Shown: in pieces, positions 1-5,061 of the stretch
Numbering within the stretch: the stretch's first letter is position 1
Layout: the number at the start of each line of letters is the position of its first letter
Assembly: GCA_946478765.1 (NCBI GenBank)
Contig: CAMLDH010000244.1
Location: 1 to 6,019, forward strand
DNA: 6,019 nt
Direction of reading: 5' to 3'
Source of the DNA: an uncultured Oxalobacteraceae bacterium
Lineage (GTDB): Bacteria > Pseudomonadota > Gammaproteobacteria > Burkholderiales > Burkholderiaceae
The notes under the pieces: generated by a model
What the model was told of the DNA's origin: nothing
Seen by the model: only the letters and a program-made list of their open reading frames with translations
Databases searched by the model: none
Made by a program: the position numbers and the translations under genes

Positions 1-4
1 ATGG

Positions 5-24
5 ATTCCCGCCTGCGCGGGAAT
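5..24. repeat. dRS3-like short inverted repeat (ATTCCC-N8-GGGAAT)
   Basis: A perfect 8-bp inverted repeat with a 4-base loop: arm ATTCCCGC at 5-12, loop 13-16, arm GCGGGAAT at 17-24. It is followed by GACGGGG. The core fits the ATTCCC-N8-GGGAAT pattern of the dispersed repeats called dRS3 in Neisseria; near-identical palindromes are scattered between genes in many other beta- and gammaproteobacteria. It lies about 108 bases past the stop of the minus-strand transporter-acyltransferase gene, so it could serve as a 3'-end mRNA hairpin. No T-tract can be seen because the window begins four bases beyond it. Only one copy lies in the window, so its repetitive nature is inferred from family knowledge. 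Confidence 0.6.
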
Positions 25-131
25 GACGGGGAAAGGTTTGTTGATAGAGCGCGGGTTCCATCCCACCTTCGAACATGTCAAAAGAATTCTGAACACCTGT
101 GTAGTCAACGTCCTGCTGGATTAAAACGCCA

Positions 132-2018
132 TTACTTCCAATCACCGCGCAACGCCAGCACCCGCTCCTGCAACACTTCCGGCGTCGCCTGCGCTGGCGC
201 CAGCGGCTGACCAACCACCAGCGACAACTTCGACAAGGGCCCGCGCTTGAAGGACCGGCCGAACGGGTTGCCCTCGCCACGCGTCAGCATGCTGCCCCAC
301 AGTCCACGCAGCGCCATCGGAATCACCGGGACTGGGGAGCGGTCGATGATCTTTTTGATGCCGCCTTTGAATGCATTCATCTCGCCGGTACTGGTCAACT
401 TTCCTTCTGGGAAGATGCACACCAGTTCACCCTCGTGCAACGCCTGCGCAATATCGACATACGCCTTCTCCATCAACCATGGATCTTCCTTGGCCGGCGC
501 AATCGGAATCGCCTTCGCGGTTTTGAATATCCACGACAACACCGGCATCTTGAAAATACGGTGATCCATCACGAAGCGGATCGGGCGCGGACTGGCCGCC
601 ATGATGACGACCGCATCGACGTAACTGACGTGATTGCATACCAAAACTGCGGCGCCTTCATCCGGAATCCGGTCGGTATCGACGCCATGCACGCGATGGA
701 TCGTATGGATCAAAAGCCATGCAACAAAGCGCATCAGAAATTCCGGCACCAGCGAGAAAATGTATATTGCAACGAGCGCATTCATCACCGCCGTGGCCAT
801 GAAAATTTGCGGGATGGTAAAACCCATTTTCAGCAACACCATCGCCACCAGCGCGGCGGTCACCATGAAGAGCGCATTCATGATATTCATGCCGGCGATC
901 GTGCGCGACACGTGCCTGGGGTCGCAACGCGTTTGAATGATGGCGAACAAAGGCACGATATAAAGACCGCCGAAAACGCCGATCATGATGCAGTCGAACA
1001 GGATGCGAGCGCTGCCATGCTGCGCGATAAATCCCGCCATGTCGACCGCCGCAGTATTGGTATAAGCGAGGCTGGCCAGGTACAAATCGAAACCGAATAC
1101 CGACAATCCGATCGAACCGAACGGCACCAGTCCGATTTCCACCTTATGCCCGGACAAGCGTTCGCATAACAAGGACCCGGCGCCTATGCCGAGCGAAAAC
1201 ACCGTCAACAGCAACACGAATACGCTATGGTCGCCATGCAGATAATCCTTCGCATACACGGGAAACTGCGCCAGGATGATCGCACCATAAAACCAGAACC
1301 ATGAATTGCCGAGCAACGATAAAAACACCGGACGGTTCTGCCGCGAGAAACCGATATTGCGCACCGTTTCGGTGACCGGATTCCAGTTTATTTTCAAGGC
1401 CGGCTCGGGCGCCGGTGTGAGTGGAATGGCGCGGCTGGCGAGCCAGCCGATGACGGCAATCGCGATCGTTCCGCCGGCGACCAGTTCGATGCCCCACGGC
1501 TTGTGCGACACCAGCACCGCACCCAGCACCTCGCCCAGCAAAATACCGACGAAGGTTCCCATTTCGATCAGCCCGTTGCCGCCGATGAGCTCCTCCTGTT
1601 TCAACTGTTGCGGCAGATACGCATACTTGACCGGGCCGAACAGGGTTGAATGCACGCCCATCCCGACCACCGCGACGATCAGCAACCACAAGGTATGCGT
1701 CATCCAGCCGGCCGCCGCAATCGCCATGATCGCGATCTCGAGCAGCTTGACGCAGCGCGCCAGGCGCGATTTCTCGAACTTGTCCGCCAATTGCCCAGCC
1801 GTTGCGGAAAACAGCACAAACGGCAGAATGAACAGACCCGGGATCAGGTTGTTCAACAGGCCGGTATCGAGTGTCGTCCAACTCAATGCCTCATAGGTCA
1901 GGACCGTCAGTAACGCGGTCTTGAACACATTGTCGTTGAACGCGCCGAAAAACTGCGTCCAGAAAAATGGACCGAAGCGGCGCTGGGCTAACAGGGAAAA
2001 CTGGCTGGATTTGCTCAT
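132..2018 (-). CDS. LplT-like MFS transporter fused to a PlsC-like acyltransferase
   Basis: This 628-residue inner-membrane protein has two parts. Residues 1 to about 435 are a major facilitator transporter resembling the lysophospholipid transporter LplT: RRFGPFFWTQFFGAFNDN at 13-30, the FGPVKYAYLPQ cytoplasmic loop at 127-137, and about twelve hydrophobic segments. Residues about 440-628 are a glycerophospholipid acyltransferase with the catalytic HX4D motif (H463, D468 in NHVSYVD), the FPEG block at 536-539 and the VPVIPMAL block at 563-570. By analogy with LplT and the acyltransferase domain of E. coli Aas, it probably brings lysophospholipids to the cytoplasmic leaflet and re-acylates them; the substrate is inferred. 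The acyl-ACP synthetase domain of Aas is absent, since the protein ends soon after the acyltransferase. The start fits the family N-terminus but has no clear Shine-Dalgarno sequence. The upstream CBS gene is on the same strand, 89 bases away, with a hairpin between. No intrinsic terminator is visible after the stop in 25-131. Confidence 0.88.
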   Translation of the reverse strand: MSKSSQFSLLAQRRFGPFFWTQFFGAFNDNVFKTALLTVLTYEALSWTTLDTGLLNNLIPGLFILPFVLFSATAGQLADKFEKSRLARCVKLLEIAIMAIAAAGWMTHTLWLLIVAVVGMGVHSTLFGPVKYAYLPQQLKQEELIGGNGLIEMGTFVGILLGEVLGAVLVSHKPWGIELVAGGTIAIAVIGWLASRAIPLTPAPEPALKINWNPVTETVRNIGFSRQNRPVFLSLLGNSWFWFYGAIILAQFPVYAKDYLHGDHSVFVLLLTVFSLGIGAGSLLCERLSGHKVEIGLVPFGSIGLSVFGFDLYLASLAYTNTAAVDMAGFIAQHGSARILFDCIMIGVFGGLYIVPLFAIIQTRCDPRHVSRTIAGMNIMNALFMVTAALVAMVLLKMGFTIPQIFMATAVMNALVAIYIFSLVPEFLMRFVAWLLIHTIHRVHGVDTDRIPDEGAAVLVCNHVSYVDAVVIMAASPRPIRFVMDHRIFKMPVLSWIFKTAKAIPIAPAKEDPWLMEKAYVDIAQALHEGELVCIFPEGKLTSTGEMNAFKGGIKKIIDRSPVPVIPMALRGLWGSMLTRGEGNPFGRSFKRGPLSKLSLVVGQPLAPAQATPEVLQERVLALRGDWK

Positions 2019-2038
2019 GGATCAATGATCGAAATATG

Positions 2039-2080
2039 AAAAGGCCGTTCATGGTTGCACAACTTCACCATGAACGGCCT
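2039..2080 (-). terminator. Strong hairpin with short U-tract between the CBS and transporter genes
   Basis: Arms at 2042-2055 and 2067-2080 are perfectly complementary over 14 bp (AGGCCGTTCATGGT and its complement) around an 11-base loop. Read on the minus strand, the stem ends in GGCCTTTTC, so a short run of four T follows the GC-rich base; the tail is then broken by CATATTT. It begins 28 bases past the stop of the CBS gene, where an intrinsic terminator would be expected. It also ends just 20-23 bases before the start codon of the next gene on the same strand, which leaves no room for a separate promoter downstream of it. It could therefore be a leaky terminator or an attenuator. The plus-strand direction has no T-tract. 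Confidence 0.65.
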
Positions 2081-2107
2081 CAAATTCGACTTGATAATTT
2101 GCAATAC

Positions 2108-2554
2108 TTACTCTTCACCCTCGCTGGGCCAGTCGCGGATATACGCCTTCAACATTTTGTTCTCGAAACTTTGCGCTTCAAACACTGCTTTCGCAACATC
2201 GTAAAACGACATCACGCCCAGCAAGGTCTTGGCTTCCACCACCGGCACATAGCGCGCGTGACGCTCCAGCATCAGGCGGCGCACTTCATTGACTTCGGTA
2301 TCCGGCGTGATGGTGATCGGATGGTCATCCATGCACTTGCGCACGTTGCCCTTACCGACTTCCCCGCCATTTTCATGGACGGTTTTCATCACTTCGCGGA
2401 AGGTCAGCATGCCGACCAGTTCGCCGAATTCCATCACCACCAAAGAACCGATGTCTTTTTCGGCCATCGTATTGACCGCGTCCAGCATGGGAGTGTCAGG
2501 CGTCACCGTGTACAGGATATTGCCTTTGACCTTAAGAATTTCAGATACTTTCAT
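2108..2554 (-). CDS. Two-CBS-domain protein, probable nucleotide-binding sensor
   Basis: This 148-residue soluble protein consists almost wholly of a pair of CBS domains (about residues 13-60 and 78-126) with no attached enzyme or channel domain. CBS pairs (Bateman modules) commonly bind AMP, ATP or SAM and change the activity of a partner. The second repeat ends in GVMSFYDV, keeping the S/T-x-x-D ribose-binding signature (S116, D119). The first has GMLTFREV, where Glu54 replaces the Asp, so the two sites may differ in affinity. The acidic tail WPSEGEE has no known role. The start at 2554 is preceded by only a weak purine-rich stretch (ACGGGACCGGGCA). The transporter-acyltransferase gene lies downstream on the same strand, and metY is divergent. 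A partner cannot be named; the neighbouring lipid-recycling fusion is one guess. The fold is secure; the function is not. Confidence 0.87.
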   Translation of the reverse strand: MKVSEILKVKGNILYTVTPDTPMLDAVNTMAEKDIGSLVVMEFGELVGMLTFREVMKTVHENGGEVGKGNVRKCMDDHPITITPDTEVNEVRRLMLERHARYVPVVEAKTLLGVMSFYDVAKAVFEAQSFENKMLKAYIRDWPSEGEE

Positions 2555-2670
2555 TGCCCGGTCCCGTCTGATTTTTGTTATTCCAATTTAAATGTAGCTT
2601 AACTGGTGCGAAAAATCTAGCATTACGGCATGCGATAACGGTTGCGCTCAACTCTCCTGTTCAATTTCAA

Positions 2671-2679
2671 TGCTACGAT
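2671..2679 (+). promoter_or_regulatory. Candidate extended -10 promoter for the metY operon
   Basis: TGCTACGAT matches an extended -10 element (TG, one base, then a hexamer agreeing with TATAAT at four of six positions). Transcription would start near 2686, giving a leader of about 27 bases that includes the ribosome binding site. No good -35 hexamer lies at the right distance; TTGCGC at 2642-2647 is too far upstream. The 158-bp spacer 2555-2712 must also hold the divergent CBS-gene promoter, for which only weak matches were found. This is an inference from short motifs. Confidence 0.28.
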
Positions 2680-2694
2680 TTGCAACATCAAGTT

Positions 2695-2700
2695 AAGGAG
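2695..2700 (+). promoter_or_regulatory. Ribosome binding site that decides the metY start
   Basis: AAGGAG lies 12 bases before the ATG at 2713. That is slightly long spacing, but it is the only good Shine-Dalgarno match near the start. The reading frame is open further upstream to an ATG at 2575, but that adds 46 residues unlike the family, and the conserved N-terminus (GFDTLSLHAG) begins just after 2713. Confidence 0.7.
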
Positions 2701-2712
2701 AGCAACAACATC

Positions 2713-4023
2713 ATGAGCGGTCCCAAATACCCGGGTTTCGATACCCTGTCGCTGCATGCCGGCGCTGCGCCCGATCCGGCCACCGGCGCGCGTGCAACGC
2801 CGATTTATCTGACGACGTCGTTCGTTTTCAAGGATTCCGATCACGCCGCATCGCTGTTCAACATGGAACGCGCCGGGCATGTGTATTCGCGCATTTCCAA
2901 CCCCACCAATGCGGTGCTGGAAGAACGGATTGCGGCACTGGAAGGCGGCGTGGCCGGCATTGCGGTGGCCAGCGGCCAAGCGGCGATGCATCTCGGCCTG
3001 GTCACGATCGCGGGTGCCGGCTCGCATGTGGTTGCATCGCGCGCATTGTATGGCGGTTCGCAAAACCTGCTGGCTTACACGATGAAGCGCTTCGGCATCG
3101 ACACCACGTTTGTCGACCCGCGCGATCTTGATGCGTGGCGCAATGCAATACGCCCGAATACCAAGGTATTGTTTGGCGAAACACTCGGCAATCCTGGGCT
3201 GGACGTGCTGAACATTCCGCAAGTTGCCGCGATCGCGCATGAACGCCACTTGCCGTTGATGGTCGATGCCACGTTCACCACGCCGTATCTGCTGCGCCCG
3301 TTCGATCATGGCGCCGATTTGATTTTCCACTCTGCAACCAAATTCCTGTGCGGTCACGGCACCGCAATCGGCGGATTGCTGGTCGATGGCGGCACCTTCG
3401 ACTGGCAGCAGGCCTATGAAAAAACCGGCCATTTTGCAGAATTATGCGAACCGTACGACGGTTTTCACGGCATGGTGTTTTCCGAAGAATCGACGGTGGC
3501 GCCATTTTCGCTGCGCGCGCGGCGCGAAGGCTTGCGCGACTTCGGTGCGGTAATGAGTCCGCACAATGCATTTGCCATTCTGCAAGGCATCGAAACGCTG
3601 GGGTTGCGCATGGACCGGCATGTCGCCAATACGCGCAAGATCGTTGAATTTCTGGCCGCACATCCAGCAGTGGAAGCAGTGTCCTATCCGGAACTGCCGT
3701 CGCATCCCGATCATGCGTTGGCAAAAACATTGCTGCCAAAAGGTTGCGGTGCAGTATTTTCCTTTAGCATCAAGGGCGACCGTGCGGCAGGACGGCGCTT
3801 TGTCGAATCGCTGAATATTTTCTCGCATCTGGCCAATGTCGGCGATGCCAAATCACTCGTGATTCATCCCGCCTCCACCACGCATTTCCGCGTACCTACC
3901 GAGCAGCTCGCCGCATCCGGCATTACCGAAGGCACGATGCGTTTGTCGATCGGCCTGGAAGATGCAGACGATTTGATCGACGATCTGGCGCGCGGCTTGA
4001 AAGCCGCACAGAAGGGAGCCTGA
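2713..4023 (+). CDS. metY: O-acyl-homoserine sulfhydrylase (MetY type)
   Basis: This 436-residue cytoplasmic PLP enzyme belongs to the Cys/Met metabolism family. It joins sulfide to O-acetyl- (or O-succinyl-) homoserine to give homocysteine, the direct-sulfhydrylation route to methionine. The PLP lysine is K210 in FHSATKF. The phosphate-binding YSRISNPT (58-65) and SGQAAM (88-92 onward) segments are present, and D185 in MVDATFTTPY contacts the pyridine ring. The length of about 430 residues, ETLGNPG (156-162) and the insert with EPYDGFHGM and APFSLRARREGLRD favour the MetY group over the shorter MetZ and cystathionine synthase or lyase groups (about 390-400). Whether the acyl group is acetyl or succinyl cannot be read from sequence. 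The start at 2713 is set by AAGGAG 12 bases upstream. The alpha/beta-hydrolase gene begins one base after the stop, so the two are almost certainly co-transcribed. No known SAM riboswitch was recognised in the leader. Confidence 0.92.
   Translation: MSGPKYPGFDTLSLHAGAAPDPATGARATPIYLTTSFVFKDSDHAASLFNMERAGHVYSRISNPTNAVLEERIAALEGGVAGIAVASGQAAMHLGLVTIAGAGSHVVASRALYGGSQNLLAYTMKRFGIDTTFVDPRDLDAWRNAIRPNTKVLFGETLGNPGLDVLNIPQVAAIAHERHLPLMVDATFTTPYLLRPFDHGADLIFHSATKFLCGHGTAIGGLLVDGGTFDWQQAYEKTGHFAELCEPYDGFHGMVFSEESTVAPFSLRARREGLRDFGAVMSPHNAFAILQGIETLGLRMDRHVANTRKIVEFLAAHPAVEAVSYPELPSHPDHALAKTLLPKGCGAVFSFSIKGDRAAGRRFVESLNIFSHLANVGDAKSLVIHPASTTHFRVPTEQLAASGITEGTMRLSIGLEDADDLIDDLARGLKAAQKGA
4011..4018 (+). 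promoter_or_regulatory. Ribosome binding site of the hydrolase, inside the metY 3' end
   Basis: GAAGGGAG within the last codons of metY lies six bases before the hydrolase ATG at 4025. Stop and start are arranged as TGAGATG. This supports the 4025 start and implies translational coupling with metY. Confidence 0.75.
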
Positions 4024-4024
4024 G

Positions 4025-4828
4025 ATGCTGTTGAAAATCCAGGGTCGCGATGCCTATTGTTACACCGGCGGCAAGCCGTTCGATGCTGCGCTGCCGACCG
4101 TCGTGTTTATCCATGGCGCACAAAACGATCATTCCGTCTGGATCTTGCAGACGCGCTATTTTGCCCATCACGGTTTCGGCGTGCTGGCGGTCGATCTGCC
4201 GGGCCATGGCCGCAGCAAGGGTGCGGCGCTGACGACGGTCGAAGCAATGTCGGATTGGCTGATCGCCTTGCTGGATGCGGCGGGCGTGCAGCAGGCCACG
4301 CTGATCGGTCACAGCATGGGTTCGTTGATCGCACTCGAAACCTGTGCCAAGGCGCCGGACCGTGTCGCCAGGCTGGCGCTGGTCGGCACCGCTTACCCGA
4401 TGAGAGTATCGGATGCCTTGCTCGACGCAGCCAACAATGAAGAGCAAAAAGCGATCGACATGGTGAATATCTGGTCGCATACATCGATTGCGCACAAACC
4501 GTCCTGCCCCGGCCCCGGTTTCTATGTGATGGATGGCAACCGGCGTTTGATGCAGCGCATTTCCCAACAAAATCCGGAGAAGGTTTTTTATACCGATTTC
4601 TCCGCCTGTAATGCATATGCGAATGGCGAGGCCGCTGCGAAGGCAGCTACTTGCCCCACCTTGTTTGTGATCGGGAAACGCGACATGATGACGCCGCCAA
4701 AAGCAACCGCAACGCTGACCAAGGCGATCCCGCACGGCAAAGTGGTGCAAATCGACCACTGCGGCCATGCGCTGATGGCGGAGCAACCGGATGCGGTGCT
4801 CAATGCATTATTTGCTTTTGCAAGGTAG
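4025..4828 (+). CDS. Alpha/beta-hydrolase, substrate unknown
   Basis: This 267-residue protein has no signal peptide and is probably cytoplasmic. It has the full alpha/beta-hydrolase catalytic set: the oxyanion-hole HG at 30-31 (VVFIHGAQNDHSVW), the DLPGHGRS strand-turn at 57-64, the nucleophile elbow GHSMG with Ser97, the acid Asp220 in GKRDMMTPP, and His248 in HCGHAL. A cap region lies at about 125-200. The family includes esterases, lactonases and C-C bond hydrolases, and the sequence does not say which. It is not MetX, the homoserine acyltransferase of the same fold, which is about 100 residues longer and has a different nucleophile motif. It is coupled to metY with one base between stop and start, so a link to methionine or thioester/O-acyl metabolism is plausible but inferred. 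No clear terminator follows it. Confidence 0.88.
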   Translation: MLLKIQGRDAYCYTGGKPFDAALPTVVFIHGAQNDHSVWILQTRYFAHHGFGVLAVDLPGHGRSKGAALTTVEAMSDWLIALLDAAGVQQATLIGHSMGSLIALETCAKAPDRVARLALVGTAYPMRVSDALLDAANNEEQKAIDMVNIWSHTSIAHKPSCPGPGFYVMDGNRRLMQRISQQNPEKVFYTDFSACNAYANGEAAAKAATCPTLFVIGKRDMMTPPKATATLTKAIPHGKVVQIDHCGHALMAEQPDAVLNALFAFAR

Positions 4829-4999
4829 TGAGGCGGCGCATCGGTTGCGAGGCGCCCCTGAAGAGAAAACCAATCGCCGATGACGGACATTCACTGCAAG
4901 CCAGCCCATGTTACAAAGCCGCGACACCACGCCTCGATAAGCCACGTTTTCGCTTGATAATATTATTCCAGCGAAATACTCTTCACTAATCCCTCTCAT
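4808..4999 (-). CDS. Doubtful 63-residue ORF with a good ribosome binding site
   Basis: This minus-strand ORF fills most of the gap between the hydrolase and the ABC gene and overlaps the last 21 bases of the hydrolase gene tail to tail. Its ATG at 4999 is preceded by AGGAG (5013-5009) with nine bases of spacing, the best plain Shine-Dalgarno match in this intergenic stretch. Upstream on the same strand is a hairpin with a T-tract. The product (MRGISEEYFAGIILSSENVAY at its start, basic and Cys-containing at its end) resembles no family I know. A chance ORF is the more likely explanation; the ribosome binding site is the only reason to list it. Confidence 0.15.
   Translation of the reverse strand: MRGISEEYFAGIILSSENVAYRGVVSRLCNMGWLAVNVRHRRLVFSSGAPRNRCAASLPCKSK
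4948..4982 (+). promoter_or_regulatory. Dyad overlapping a candidate promoter for the ABC transporter gene
   Basis: TTTCGCT at 4948-4954 and AGCGAAA at 4970-4976 form a perfect 7-bp inverted repeat around an AT-rich centre that itself contains the palindrome ATAATATTAT (4957-4966). A TTGATA (4954-4959, five of six to the -35 consensus) lies 17 bases before TACTCT (4977-4982, only three of six to the -10). The dyad spans the promoter spacer, as a repressor operator would. A hairpin in RNA is also possible, but it lacks a T-tract on either strand. No regulator gene is visible in the window. Confidence 0.35.
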
Positions 5000-5018
5000 T
5001 CCGCTTCTCTCCTGTAGT

Positions 5019-5045
5019 AAAAACGGCGCGCCAAACCTGGGCGCC
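5019..5045 (-). terminator. Hairpin with U-tract in the minus-strand direction
   Basis: Arms GGCGC (5025-5029) and GCGCC (5041-5045) pair. Inside them CCA and TGG can also pair around a GGTT loop with one bulged base. On the minus strand this GC-rich stem is followed by GTTTTTAC (the T-run is 5023-5019), the form of an intrinsic terminator. No convincing minus-strand gene feeds into it from the right. On the plus strand it lies 16 bases before the ABC gene start, where it could instead be a leader hairpin affecting translation. Confidence 0.4.
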
Positions 5046-5061
5046 CAATGGTTTATTGAAT

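Noticed and set aside
1967..2602. A 211-codon plus-strand open frame opposite the CBS gene
   Set aside because: It is His- and Arg-rich, lies antisense to a clear CBS-pair protein, and runs through the hairpin and the divergent promoter region.
2586..2605. A short stretch (TTTAAATGTAGCTTAACTGG) resembling the 3' part of the SAM-II riboswitch, upstream of metY
   Set aside because: The upstream P1 helix and loop partners are missing, and the stretch lies about 95 bases before the ribosome binding site, whereas SAM-II aptamers end at or next to it. Judged a chance likeness.
2575..2712. A longer metY start at 2575
   Set aside because: It adds 46 residues with no family likeness and would put the start codon in the divergent promoter region; the ribosome binding site at 2695-2700 supports 2713.
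2623..3432. A 269-codon minus-strand open frame opposite metY
   Set aside because: It is antisense to a clearly conserved PLP enzyme, is rich in Arg, His and Gln, and has no recognisable domain; such frames are common opposite GC-biased genes.
3923..4786. A 287-codon minus-strand open frame opposite the hydrolase gene
   Set aside because: It is antisense to a gene with an intact catalytic triad, and its composition is that of a reverse-frame artefact.
4025..4828. The hydrolase as MetX, which would complete an activation-sulfhydrylation pair with metY
   Set aside because: It is about 100 residues too short and has GHSMG rather than the MetX-type nucleophile motif, with an ordinary hydrolase cap.
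4835..4856. A 5-bp GGCGC/GCGCC hairpin just after the hydrolase stop as an operon terminator
   Set aside because: The stem is short, the loop is 12 bases, and no T-tract follows on the plus strand.
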